42,207 bases of DNA. Source: Spirochaetales bacterium. GTDB taxonomy: Bacteria; Spirochaetota; Spirochaetia; JAFGXN01. The stretch covers positions 1-42,207 of the forward strand of contig JAFGXN010000093.1 in assembly GCA_016936615.1 (NCBI GenBank). The letters are read 5' to 3'. A program made the position numbers and the translations under genes. The first letter of the stretch is position 1, and the number at the start of each line of letters is the position of its first letter. Below the pieces are notes generated by a model that was not told the DNA's origin, made no database searches, and worked only from the letters and a program-made list of their open reading frames with translations. This document shows positions 8,442-16,996 of this stretch, piece after piece.

Positions 8442-10539
8442 TGCCTGCCTTCTTTGATAACTTCTCATATAAATGTGGAATTAAACCGACATTCAAAATC
8501 AAAGCAATTTGCCCATTTCCCAATATTGTTGCACCTGAAAAACCTTTTAAATTCTTAAAAGCCTTTCCCAAATTCTTTATAACTGTCTGGTGATCTCCAA
8601 TAACCTCATCAACAACCATTCCATAGAAATTATTCTCCATTTGTATAACTACAATCTGCTCACGCTTTGGGGCAGGAGTATCATACTCAAGAAAATCACG
8701 CATAGGAATATATGGAAGGAAATGTCCTCGATAATGAACAAGTTTTCGAACCTTGTTATCATCTTCAGTCTTAACAGTCTTTAGAGCATCTGCTTTTTCC
8801 AGACAAGACTCTACAGAAGAGAGAGGAACTACATAGAAATCCTTATCGATTTTCACTAACAAACCATCAATAATTGCTAAAGTTAACGGAATAGTTAAGA
8901 TAGTCTTGGTGTACTTGCCTTCCTCACTATAAATAGAGACAGTACCGCTCAAATCCTCAATCTGTTTCTTAACGACATCCATTCCCACACCACGACCAGA
9001 AATTCGAGAAACTTCCTGGGCAGTAGATAGTCCATTAACAAATAGAAGCTTAAAAATATCATCATCAGATAGCTTCTCATCCGCAGAGACAAGTCCCTGA
9101 GATATAGCCTTTTCAAGCACTCTTTTTTTACTAATACCCTTTCCATCATCTCTAATCTCAATAACAACATCACCACCAGCATGTCTTGCTGATATTGTCA
9201 ACTTAGCCTCTTCAGGCTTAGATGAAGCAAGCCTCTGTTCAGGAACCTCTATTCCATGATCAAGACTATTTCGAATTATATGAACTAGAGAATCATTTAA
9301 CCTATCAATAACAGTCTTATCAAGCTCGGTATCACCACCCTCTGTCTCAAAGCTAACTTTTTTCCCAAGCTGATTAGAGATATCTCTAACAATTCGTCTA
9401 AATTTACTAAAAGTAGAGCCTATTGGTACCATTCGAAGCCCTAAAGCTGAATCTCGCAACTCTTCCATCAGACGCTGAAAGTTCTCAGAGATGTTTTCGA
9501 GCTCCAGATCATTAACCTTACGAGAAGTTTGCTCAAGTTGTGCCTGAATTGTCACCAACTCACCTACTAAATCTACAAATTTATCTAATTTATCAGCATC
9601 TACACGGATAATATCTCCAATTGTATTTGCTGCTTTTTTCTTATCATCACTATTAACCTGGTCACTTGGCTCTTTAGCTTGTGCGACATCCTTGGCTTCC
9701 ACCACTTCGCCTTCAGCTGGAGCTGCTGCCTTGACTTCAGGCTGCTCAACTGATTTTGCTTCCTGCTGACTAGATACTGCTACCTCTGAAACTGAGGCTT
9801 GAACAGCTGTATCAATCTGCACTTCCTTAATCTCCAAAGTGCTATCAGACTCGACAAAAATGAAGACATCCTTTACAGCAGATATCTGCTTCTCCGTGTC
9901 TAAAATACAATGCCAGTATACATAGTTCTGCTCTGCTTTCAAGTGGTTCAAAGGAGGAACATTATCCATCTTAGCCTTAACAACAACAGAACCGAGTAAT
10001 TCCAATTCATGTACAAGATGAAGAGGATCTGAGCCACTTAAAAATATACCAGGATTTGGTCGAAAATCTATCTCAAAGCGGTTAAGTTTATTCCCAACCG
10101 GAGCAGTCTCAGATTTATTCTCAGATTGAGTTGGTGCAGGTTGTGCTGACTGCGATGAATCCCCGGGATTGGAGAAAAAATCATGCACTGCATCCATTTT
10201 TGCTTGCAAATCAGGAGTAACCTCTTCACCATTATGAATAAGTTCAAGAATAATATCTCTAGCCTCTAGAGTTTTATTTGCAACTGCTTCAGAAAAAGAG
10301 ACAACACCCTTTCTAACATTATCAAGAGTCTCTTCGACCTGGTGGGCAAATTTATAAATTACTTCAAAGCCTGCCATTCCAGAAGAACCTTTTACAGTAT
10401 GCATTACTCTAAAAACTGCGTTCAAGGTCTCCTTATCTTCAGGATTATCTTCCAAATCTAGTAGAAAGCCCTCTAACTCAGACAGCATTTCACTAGTTTC
10501 ATTTATAAAAGCCTTAACTATTAAATCATTTGTACTCAA
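8434..10539 (-). CDS. cheA: Chemotaxis histidine kinase CheA
   Basis: A 701-residue kinase that autophosphorylates and passes phosphate to CheY and CheB. P1 HPt domain: phosphorylated H47 in MHTVKGSSG. Residues about 150-240 look like a divergent P2 docking domain, followed by an Ala/Glu-rich linker (about 245-305). P3 dimerization starts at IRVDADKLDKFVDLVGEL (about 311). P4 ATPase has the N box (IIRNSLDHG), G1 (DDGKGI) and G2 (GRGVGMD). The P5 CheW-like domain is at the C terminus. The start is an unusual TTG at 10539, supported by AAGGAG 6 nt upstream; it lies inside the end of the STAS gene (14-bp overlap). All catalytic boxes are intact. Confidence 0.95.
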   Translation of the reverse strand: MSTNDLIVKAFINETSEMLSELEGFLLDLEDNPEDKETLNAVFRVMHTVKGSSGMAGFEVIYKFAHQVEETLDNVRKGVVSFSEAVANKTLEARDIILELIHNGEEVTPDLQAKMDAVHDFFSNPGDSSQSAQPAPTQSENKSETAPVGNKLNRFEIDFRPNPGIFLSGSDPLHLVHELELLGSVVVKAKMDNVPPLNHLKAEQNYVYWHCILDTEKQISAVKDVFIFVESDSTLEIKEVQIDTAVQASVSEVAVSSQQEAKSVEQPEVKAAAPAEGEVVEAKDVAQAKEPSDQVNSDDKKKAANTIGDIIRVDADKLDKFVDLVGELVTIQAQLEQTSRKVNDLELENISENFQRLMEELRDSALGLRMVPIGSTFSKFRRIVRDISNQLGKKVSFETEGGDTELDKTVIDRLNDSLVHIIRNSLDHGIEVPEQRLASSKPEEAKLTISARHAGGDVVIEIRDDGKGISKKRVLEKAISQGLVSADEKLSDDDIFKLLFVNGLSTAQEVSRISGRGVGMDVVKKQIEDLSGTVSIYSEEGKYTKTILTIPLTLAIIDGLLVKIDKDFYVVPLSSVESCLEKADALKTVKTEDDNKVRKLVHYRGHFLPYIPMRDFLEYDTPAPKREQIVVIQMENNFYGMVVDEVIGDHQTVIKNLGKAFKNLKGFSGATILGNGQIALILNVGLIPHLYEKLSKKAGNE

Positions 10540-10885
10540 GACTTACTCCTTCAGATGCCAATTCCGGAAATAAAATTTCCTTCCCATCTTCAACTCTTAA
10601 TAGACTACAAAATGTCAAAGTATCTTTAAGATCATCCTTAAGAGGTCCAATAAAATGCACTTCTTTATTCACTGATTTGGCTTCTAGCGCTAGACCATAC
10701 AAAATCTGCAAAATCGAAGTATCAATCCTTTCTAATTCTCTCATGTCTAGCGACATATTTGGATTATCGCAAAGCATGTTCAATAACGCCTCAGCAAATC
10801 CAGATGCATCCTCTATCATCAAGCTTGACGGCAAAACATAAGAATTATTCTTAGAATTTTTATTGCTCCCCTTTTTAGTCATCAT
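10526..10885 (-). CDS. STAS-domain protein in the chemotaxis operon
   Basis: A 119-residue soluble protein. After a short basic, Asn/Lys/Ser-rich N terminus, the pattern (SLDMRELERIDTSILQILYGL, then a beta-alpha stretch with EVHFIGP and a closing helix) is that of a STAS/SpoIIAA-like fold. The usual phosphoserine site reads DTSILQIL, so a serine is present in the right region. Start ATG 10885 (or the adjacent ATG 10882) has AAGGGG 6 nt upstream; the longer frame to 10954 runs inside cheW without a site. It sits between cheW and cheA. STAS proteins in such places may act as scaffold or anti-anti-factor, but its role here is unknown. Confidence 0.75.
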   Translation of the reverse strand: MMTKKGSNKNSKNNSYVLPSSLMIEDASGFAEALLNMLCDNPNMSLDMRELERIDTSILQILYGLALEAKSVNKEVHFIGPLKDDLKDTLTFCSLLRVEDGKEILFPELASEGVSLEYK

Positions 10886-10895
10886 AAAAAACCCC

Positions 10896-11423
10896 TTATT
10901 TAGTCTCTTTATTGTCATTTTCTGCAGCAGCTGAAAGCATTTCAGATTTTGCACTTAGAATATTAACCTCTTCAACACTCAAGACAGAGTCAATATTCAA
11001 CAGGATTAAAAAGCCCTCTTTGTACTGGCACATTCCATCTATAAAGTTATTATTTATCTCAACACCGATTGTTGGCGCTGGTTCAATAGTGTCTGAGTCT
11101 AGCTCAATAACTTCTTGAACTGAATCAGTAATAGCACCGACTAGAATCATATCACCATCAATCTCAACTTCAAGAATAATTATACTTGTGTCGACAGTCT
11201 TCTCAGCTTCTTCAAGCCCGAACTTCAATCTCAAATCGATAACAGGCACTACATTTCCCCTAAGATTTAAGACACCTTTCATAAACTGAGGCATCTTTGG
11301 AACTCTTGTTATTGGAACCATCTCTAATACCTCTCGAACCTTATGAACAGAAACAGCATATGTTTCGCTATCTAATACAAATGTAAGATATTGCTCTACT
11401 ATTCCCTTTATCTCTTTTTCCAT
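10896..11423 (-). CDS. cheW: Chemotaxis coupling protein CheW
   Basis: A 175-residue CheW-domain protein (SH3-like beta barrels) that links receptors to CheA. Recognisable segments are YLTFVLDSETYAVSVHKVRE near the N terminus, ITRVPKMPQFMKGVLNLRG and VIDLRLKFG, the classic CheW core. The C terminus has a short Ser/Ala/Glu/Lys tail. The start is strong (TAGGAGG, then about 6 nt, ATG). It lies 14 nt after the mcp stop and just before the STAS gene. Confidence 0.93.
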   Translation of the reverse strand: MEKEIKGIVEQYLTFVLDSETYAVSVHKVREVLEMVPITRVPKMPQFMKGVLNLRGNVVPVIDLRLKFGLEEAEKTVDTSIIILEVEIDGDMILVGAITDSVQEVIELDSDTIEPAPTIGVEINNNFIDGMCQYKEGFLILLNIDSVLSVEEVNILSAKSEMLSAAAENDNKETK

Positions 11424-11437
11424 AAAAATTCCTCCTA

Positions 11438-13447
11438 TTAAAAATCCTCGAAACCATCATCAATATGCTTATGGCTATTTGATGATTTTCCTTTATCTTC
11501 TGAATGCGGCTTTGCATTCGTTTTAGAAACTTGTTTAAATTCAGCCTTTAAATCATCTGAAAATTTGTATCCCTTATCTGGATCATAATTATCTTCGTCA
11601 AGATCCACTTCTTCCTCTTCGCTTGCTTCTTCAACTACTTCTTCTTTCTCTGTGCTTGCCTTATCAAAATCAGAATACTCTCCAGGACTAAAATCTTCAA
11701 TTACAGGCTCATCTCCATTAGACTCGTCTATTAAAGAACTATTCGCACTATCCTCAAGGTCTTGAGAATAATCTTTCTCTTTTTTCTTGAAAAAATTACC
11801 AAACCTTCCTTTATTTACAGGTTCTGTCTCCTCAGATATATCAGTCACAGAGTCATCATCGCTAGCATAATCACTATATTCTTCACTCTCCTGATAACCT
11901 TGCCCATCATAGGATGAACTAGTAGATAAATCTTCTTCATCATCTAAATCTTCGTTATAAGAATCCGCAGGTGTAGAAAAATTGCTTTCAAGATCTATTT
12001 CATCAGAACCCTCGTTTCGGGTCTTAAAATATGTTGCGATATTTGCAAGTTGCCCTGCCTGCTTTGTAAGCTTCCCTACCATCGAAGCAATCGCTTCACT
12101 TGAAGCAGCATTCTGCTGAGTCAATCGATCAAGCTCCATCACAGCACTATTTATCTGATCTGCACCATCCTTCTGCTCTTTACTTGATGATGATATTTCT
12201 CTAATAAGCTCTGCTGTCTTCTGTATCTGAGGAACAGTCTTAGCTATCAAATCGCCAGCATTCTCAGCAATAACAACACTCTCTGTAGAGACATCAGTAA
12301 TTACCGCAGATGCAGATTGACTTCGTTCAGCTAATTTTCTAATCTCACTAGCGACAACAGCAAAACCACGACCATACTCTCCGGCACGCGCTGCCTCGAT
12401 CGCTGCATTGAGGGCTAGAAGGTTAGTCTGACCAGCAATCTCCTGTATTATTGCAATTCTTTCTGAGATAGTCTTCATCGCATCTACAGTCTTCTTAACA
12501 GATTCACCACCATCTAGAGCCTGAGTTGCAGCCTGTTGTGCAATTGAATTAGTAGATAGGGCATTATCTGTATTCTGCTCTATGCTAGATACCATCTCCT
12601 CAAGAGAAGATGAGACCTCTTCGACACCGCCAGCCTGTTCAGAAGCACGTCGACTCAACATTGAGGCAGCATCATTTAATCTATTCGACTCAACACTAAC
12701 CTCATCTGCAGAGCTTTTAATCTTTCCTACAATATTATTTAAATTTATAGTCATATCGGTCAAAGATTTACCAAGACGACCAATCTCATCATTTCGTTTC
12801 AAATCTATTGTCGCAGTCAAATCACCGCCTGCTATCTTTTCTGCAAACTCAGCAGCCTTCAATATTGGACGAACAATATTTCTTCCAAGAAGATACATGA
12901 AAAAGCCTGCAACAAGAAAGACTACCAAAAAAGCAATCCCTAAATTTGTAGAATTCTTCTTGAAGGCTTTCATAAGAACAGCAGCATCTGCTGAGACTAC
13001 AAAAGTATAATTTTTCACAGAGGCTAGTGGCTTACTAACATAGAAATACTGGCTACCATCGAGTGTTGCCTTTGAAAAGCTCTTAACATCTGTGCTAAAT
13101 TCAAATTTTTTCCCATCAAAACGACTACCAACAATCCTTCTATTTGGATCAACAACAAAGATAACAACTGAATTATTAGCTATTGCAGAAAGTCTCTTTG
13201 AATAATCACTTACAATTCCTTTCAATTTAGAATCAATACTAGCTATATCCTCATCTCCAGACAGTGATGACTTTAGCTGATGGTCAAACTCAGAGATAAC
13301 AAGGTTGAAGATCTTTTTCGCTTCATCAACTCCATCATTTCGGTCTGTCATAAGAGCAATTGAAAAGATAAAAGCAATACCTATAACAACAATAAGTGAT
13401 CCTAAGGCTGCTATTCTGTACTTTATACTTAACTCATTAATTTTCAA
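11438..13447 (-). CDS. mcp: Transmembrane methyl-accepting chemotaxis protein with acidic tail and GFEDF end
   Basis: A 669-residue inner-membrane chemoreceptor. TM1 is at about residues 12-34, an extracytoplasmic sensing domain of about 130 residues follows, then TM2 (about 168-190), HAMP (about 190-245) and a full signalling domain with the hairpin [20 protein letters not shown]. From about residue 490 on there is an unusual tail of about 180 residues, very rich in Asp, Glu and Ser and likely disordered, ending in GFEDF, an aromatic-x-x-aromatic pentapeptide resembling the CheR/CheB tether NWETF. I chose the TTG start at 13447 because GGAGG lies 6 nt upstream; the longer frame from 13489 has no site. 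The ligand is unknown. Confidence 0.9.
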   Translation of the reverse strand: MKINELSIKYRIAALGSLIVVIGIAFIFSIALMTDRNDGVDEAKKIFNLVISEFDHQLKSSLSGDEDIASIDSKLKGIVSDYSKRLSAIANNSVVIFVVDPNRRIVGSRFDGKKFEFSTDVKSFSKATLDGSQYFYVSKPLASVKNYTFVVSADAAVLMKAFKKNSTNLGIAFLVVFLVAGFFMYLLGRNIVRPILKAAEFAEKIAGGDLTATIDLKRNDEIGRLGKSLTDMTINLNNIVGKIKSSADEVSVESNRLNDAASMLSRRASEQAGGVEEVSSSLEEMVSSIEQNTDNALSTNSIAQQAATQALDGGESVKKTVDAMKTISERIAIIQEIAGQTNLLALNAAIEAARAGEYGRGFAVVASEIRKLAERSQSASAVITDVSTESVVIAENAGDLIAKTVPQIQKTAELIREISSSSKEQKDGADQINSAVMELDRLTQQNAASSEAIASMVGKLTKQAGQLANIATYFKTRNEGSDEIDLESNFSTPADSYNEDLDDEEDLSTSSSYDGQGYQESEEYSDYASDDDSVTDISEETEPVNKGRFGNFFKKKEKDYSQDLEDSANSSLIDESNGDEPVIEDFSPGEYSDFDKASTEKEEVVEEASEEEEVDLDEDNYDPDKGYKFSDDLKAEFKQVSKTNAKPHSEDKGKSSNSHKHIDDGFEDF

Positions 13448-13520
13448 GTGCTTCCTCCAATATATAAAATTATAAACACTACTCTTCAAGTCTATTTGCT
13501 TAAATTCTCAATTGCAAATT

Positions 13521-14111
13521 TTAATCATCAAAAACAAAAATATTTGTCTTTTTTTTCTCCTGCTTCTTCAACAAAGATTTCTCATATTCATCCTCGAAGA
13601 TATTAAGATCCACAACCTTCTTAAGTCTTTTTAACTTGATCCTGCCATCTTCAGGAAAAAAGAAGATCTTTCTTCCACCATAACCACCAATATCCTTTGC
13701 AACAATTGGGATTTTCTCACTCTCAAGAAACTCCATCGCAAACTCAATATTCTTTATTCCAATATGTTTACGCTCAGTATAAATTTCAGAGGAGAACATA
13801 TGGCCACCACCAAAAATCTTTGCAGTTAAAGCTTTCTTCTCTACACCATGCTTTAGAATACCATTTATTAACAACTCCATTGCATTTATTCCATAACGAC
13901 CAGAATCTGTCTCTAAGATATTGCGGTTCTGCCCAGGATCTGGCAACATGAAATGGTTCATTCCTCCATATTTATCTTTTTCTGAATAAAGTACTACGGC
14001 GATGCAAGTTCCTAAGTGGGTAGAAATTACTTGATCCCCACTTACTGCAAACTCTCCTGGAAGAATTACGACAACATCTCTCTGAAAATCATTGTTAAAA
14101 TAAGTATTCAT
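13521..14111 (-). CDS. cheD: Chemoreceptor glutamine deamidase CheD
   Basis: A 196-residue protein that deamidates receptor glutamines. The catalytic pair is C36 (HLGTCIAVV) and H53 (MNHFMLP), 17 residues apart as in known CheD proteins. At the usual threonine position there is S30, a conservative swap. The glycine-rich KIFGGGHMF and GYGGRKIFF segments also fit. The C-terminal part is extended by a Lys-rich tail of about 30 residues beyond typical CheD length. It starts 10 nt after the dehydratase-like gene, with GGTGG 4 nt before the ATG. CheD usually works with CheC; none is seen here. Confidence 0.92.
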   Translation of the reverse strand: MNTYFNNDFQRDVVVILPGEFAVSGDQVISTHLGTCIAVVLYSEKDKYGGMNHFMLPDPGQNRNILETDSGRYGINAMELLINGILKHGVEKKALTAKIFGGGHMFSSEIYTERKHIGIKNIEFAMEFLESEKIPIVAKDIGGYGGRKIFFFPEDGRIKLKRLKKVVDLNIFEDEYEKSLLKKQEKKKTNIFVFDD

Positions 14112-14121
14112 TTAACCACCA

Positions 14122-15219
14122 TCAATTCTTTATTTCTAGCAAATTTTCTCTAACACAATCCTCATCTACCTCGATACCAATACCTGGTCGACGAATCAAA
14201 TTTATATACCCGTCTTGAAATACAAAATCTTCGATATTTTTTATATATTTCTTAGCAAGAGGATCTGCTGAAGGATTGAAGATATTCTCCTCCTGCATAA
14301 TCGGATTTGAGCCTGAAGCCCCGACATGAAGGCTTGAACAAAATGCAATAGGGCCAAGCGAACAATGCATAATTATTCCAACATCATACGGCTCAGCCAT
14401 CGAGACGACCTTCCTCGCTTCAGTAATTCCTCCAGTATAGACAACACTTGGCTGAATAATATCGATTAATTCATTCTGCAAGACCTTTCTAAATCCCCAT
14501 CTTGAAAAAATCTCCTCACCCGTAGCCAACGGAACACTTGTATATTGTGCGATTTTCTTCAAACTCTCTAGGTTATCATATGGGATAGGGTCTTCAATAA
14601 ATGTTAATCCATATGGATCAAGTTCACGAACCATGACCTTAGCGATTGAACGATGAATTTTTCCATGAAAATCAACACTAATCCCAAAATATGTATCAGT
14701 AGCCTCACGAATCAATGCAACACGCTCGATAACTTCATCCATCTTCTTATATGAATCAATATACTCAGAATCATCTCTAGCGCTGATCTTCACAGAACTT
14801 GAACCAAAATCCATCGCCGCCTTGGCTTTTTTCGCAAGCTTGCTAGAATTTTCAGCACGTATCCAGGAGATAAGTTTAGCCTTATCCTTAGATGATCCAC
14901 CAAAGAAGTCATATACTGGGGAATTTTCTTTTTTCCCCTTAATATCCCAAAGAGCCTGATCGACGCCGGATAGAAGCGTGATAAAAAGTGAGCTAACACG
15001 GCTTCCAAGACATTCAAACATGATATTCCAAAGAGACTCAATTGCTAAAGGGGATTTTCCAACAAGTGCCTTCTTTATCTCCTCTAAAACATCTAATTGT
15101 AACTGTGAAGTATATAAAATTGCTGATTCACCCCAACCACAAAGTCCCTGATCTGTTGAAACTTTTATAAAAAAATAACCTGGCTTTACATAAAACCCTT
15201 GAATATCTGTTATTTTCAT
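14122..15219 (-). CDS. dgoD: Enolase-superfamily sugar-acid dehydratase, D-galactonate dehydratase-like
   Basis: A 365-residue mandelate racemase/muconate lactonizing family protein. The magnesium ligands fall at D183, E209 and E235, and the acid/base histidines at H185 (VDFHG) and H285 (IIMHCSLGP), with E310 also present. These are the positions I recall for E. coli D-galactonate dehydratase, so substrate assignment to galactonate or a close sugar acid is reasonable though not proven. It would produce a 2-keto-3-deoxy sugar acid. No other dgo genes (kinase, aldolase, transporter) are next to it. Instead it is the first gene of the chemotaxis block, 10 nt before cheD. The start has AGGAG 6 nt before ATG and a strong promoter upstream. 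Confidence 0.8.
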   Translation of the reverse strand: MKITDIQGFYVKPGYFFIKVSTDQGLCGWGESAILYTSQLQLDVLEEIKKALVGKSPLAIESLWNIMFECLGSRVSSLFITLLSGVDQALWDIKGKKENSPVYDFFGGSSKDKAKLISWIRAENSSKLAKKAKAAMDFGSSSVKISARDDSEYIDSYKKMDEVIERVALIREATDTYFGISVDFHGKIHRSIAKVMVRELDPYGLTFIEDPIPYDNLESLKKIAQYTSVPLATGEEIFSRWGFRKVLQNELIDIIQPSVVYTGGITEARKVVSMAEPYDVGIIMHCSLGPIAFCSSLHVGASGSNPIMQEENIFNPSADPLAKKYIKNIEDFVFQDGYINLIRRPGIGIEVDEDCVRENLLEIKN

Positions 15220-15240
15220 AATCGACTCCTACTTTCTATA

Positions 15241-15276
15241 TTTTGACTATAGTTAAATATCTTTTTAAAGTCAAAA
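15241..15276. repeat. Inverted repeat spanning the dgoD promoter
   Basis: TTTTGACT (15241-15248) and AGTCAAAA (15269-15276) are perfect inverted 8-mers 20 bp apart that cover both the -10 and the -35 box. This is operator-like geometry, but part of the symmetry comes from the -35 consensus itself. Confidence 0.4.
15246..15274 (-). promoter_or_regulatory. Strong promoter before dgoD and the chemotaxis block
   Basis: On the minus strand TTGACT (15274-15269) and TATAGT (15251-15246) are 17 nt apart, about 27 nt before the dgoD ATG. No comparable promoter or terminator is seen between dgoD and cheD, so it may drive the whole che operon. Confidence 0.7.
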
Positions 15277-15337
15277 TTTGAAGATAAAATAGAAATACAG
15301 TTATTCTTTTAACAAAATTTTGATGAGGAGAAAATTT

Positions 15338-15374
15338 CAAAAAAAAAATGCCTTGCCAGAACTAGGGCAAAGCA
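15338..15374 (-). terminator. Intrinsic terminator of the znu operon
   Basis: On the minus strand the stem TGCTTTGCC / GGCAAGGCA (9 bp with one mismatch, 15374-15349) is followed by ten T (15348-15339). It lies about 25 nt after the znuB stop codon. Confidence 0.8.
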
Positions 15375-15397
15375 AATTAGATGTATTTAACAAATAA

Positions 15398-16246
15398 CTA
15401 ATGGTTATTTTTTTTTATAAATTTTTTGAATAGAATTACAAACAGGTACAAAATCGCAATTAAAATGACAATTGTCGCACCAGTTGGTAACGAGGTCTCG
15501 TAGCTAATTGCAGTTCCAAAAAAGACAGACAATGCGGAAATTAACGATGAGAAGATCATCATTTTCCAGAGACTTGAGCTAAACTGACCTGCTATAGCAG
15601 ATGGTAAGGTCAAAAAAGCAATTAACATGACAATTCCAACAACGCGAACAAGAATTACAATGGCTAAGGCGGTTACACAAAGAAGAGCAATATAAAAAAG
15701 ATTAACTTTTACCCCTTTGACTTGCGAATATTCCTTATCAAATGAGATACTTAGTATTCTATTGTAGAAAAGAATTCCAAATATAATTACAAAAAAATCA
15801 AGGGCTAACATTGCAAAGATATCATTAGATGAGACAAGAAGGATATTTCCAAAAAGATAGCTCATAACATTGACAGGCACTGGGGTCAAATCTATAAAGA
15901 TAATACCAAGAGCCATTCCAATTACCCAGATTACACTGATTATTGTATCTTCACGTTCCTTAGAATAGATTGAAACAACTCCGATGATTAGAGCAGATAA
16001 GAGTGCTGCAACAACTGCGCCGACCATAGGGGTCAACCACGACAATTGATAGACAGTTCCGAAGTAGAATGCCACACCAATTCCACCTAGTACAGAGTGG
16101 GCTATCGCACCTGCAATATATGTTATTCGATTTACAACAATGTATGTACCAACAACACCAAAGGCTACAGCAGCAAATATTCCAGCAAGCAGAACATTTC
16201 TCAGAAGATAGCCTTCTGGAGAGAATAGCATTTGGAAAAAATTCAT
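15398..16246 (-). CDS. znuB: Zinc/manganese ABC transporter permease ZnuB-type
   Basis: A 282-residue integral membrane permease of the ABC-3 (metal) family with about eight hydrophobic segments. Typical traits are the N-terminal AGIFAAVAFGVVGTYIVVNR region, GAIAHSVLGGIGVAFYFG and the LTLPSAIAGQ segment near the C terminus. It should form the channel of a metal importer with the ATPase upstream. Its ATG overlaps the ATPase stop by four bases (ATGA). A terminator follows it. Zinc rather than manganese is favoured by the histidine-rich binding protein of the operon. Confidence 0.9.
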   Translation of the reverse strand: MNFFQMLFSPEGYLLRNVLLAGIFAAVAFGVVGTYIVVNRITYIAGAIAHSVLGGIGVAFYFGTVYQLSWLTPMVGAVVAALLSALIIGVVSIYSKEREDTIISVIWVIGMALGIIFIDLTPVPVNVMSYLFGNILLVSSNDIFAMLALDFFVIIFGILFYNRILSISFDKEYSQVKGVKVNLFYIALLCVTALAIVILVRVVGIVMLIAFLTLPSAIAGQFSSSLWKMMIFSSLISALSVFFGTAISYETSLPTGATIVILIAILYLFVILFKKFIKKNNH

Positions 16247-16995
16247 AAACTTGCCTCCTCACTGTTCAAATTCAACGAATGATCTACAATCTTTGCATCT
16301 CCACTATACAAGTCTAACAAGGCATCGCTACCAAGCTCGCAAGCAGGGTGAATTTTCACACCACGGTTAACACATAGAGCCTTATCGACAAGACTACAAA
16401 CTATCTTGGGGTTGTGTGAGACTGTCAGAATAGTCTTCTCACCTTTCAAAGACTCTAGCAGGGAGTGAAAATGTGTCTCACTGGATGGATCTACATTTGA
16501 GGTAGGCTCATCAAGCAAAAGTATCTCAGGATCACTTGCTAGCGCACGGGCGATCAGAACACGCTGACGCTGTCCACCTGACAATGTCGAAAACAGAGAG
16601 TTGCCCAAATTGTCGATTCCGGCTTTTTTCATGGCGCTATGGGCAAACTCTTTATCACTCGCAGAGTAGAATCCAAAGGGGTGTTTGGTCATGCGCCCCA
16701 TCAGGACTATATCCCTTACCCGAATCGGGAATTTTTTGTCAAAGTCGAGCGATTGAGGGACATAACCTACTAGGTCGCCGCACGAAGAGGGGGAACGCCC
16801 CATAATGGAGATTGTTCCCGAATTTGGTCGGAGCAAGCCAAGTGCCAACTTTAGCAAGGTGCTTTTTCCCCCACCATTAGGACCAACAATTGCGACATAG
16901 TCACCTTTGTATATATTAAATCCCATATCTTTAAAGATGATATTTTGCGCATTGTATGAAAAATTAACATTCTCAAAGGTAATTACTTTTTCCAT
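16243..16995 (-). CDS. znuC: Zinc ABC transporter ATPase ZnuC-type
   Basis: A 250-residue ABC ATPase. Walker A is GPNGGGKST, the signature is LSGGQRQR, Walker B is ILLLDEPT, and a switch histidine follows in TVSHN. It powers metal uptake at the inner face of the membrane. I use ATG 16995, one base after the znuA stop (TGATATG), with AGGG about 8 nt upstream; a TTG at 17010 lacks a site. Length and motifs are complete. The coding region 16540-16810 is somewhat richer in G+C than its surroundings. Confidence 0.9.
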   Translation of the reverse strand: MEKVITFENVNFSYNAQNIIFKDMGFNIYKGDYVAIVGPNGGGKSTLLKLALGLLRPNSGTISIMGRSPSSCGDLVGYVPQSLDFDKKFPIRVRDIVLMGRMTKHPFGFYSASDKEFAHSAMKKAGIDNLGNSLFSTLSGGQRQRVLIARALASDPEILLLDEPTSNVDPSSETHFHSLLESLKGEKTILTVSHNPKIVCSLVDKALCVNRGVKIHPACELGSDALLDLYSGDAKIVDHSLNLNSEEASL

Positions 16996-16996
16996 A

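Noticed and set aside
13448-13520. A separate sigma-28 (flagellar) promoter before mcp
   Set aside because: No TAAA-15 nt-GCCGATAA-like pair was found in the gap between cheD and mcp.
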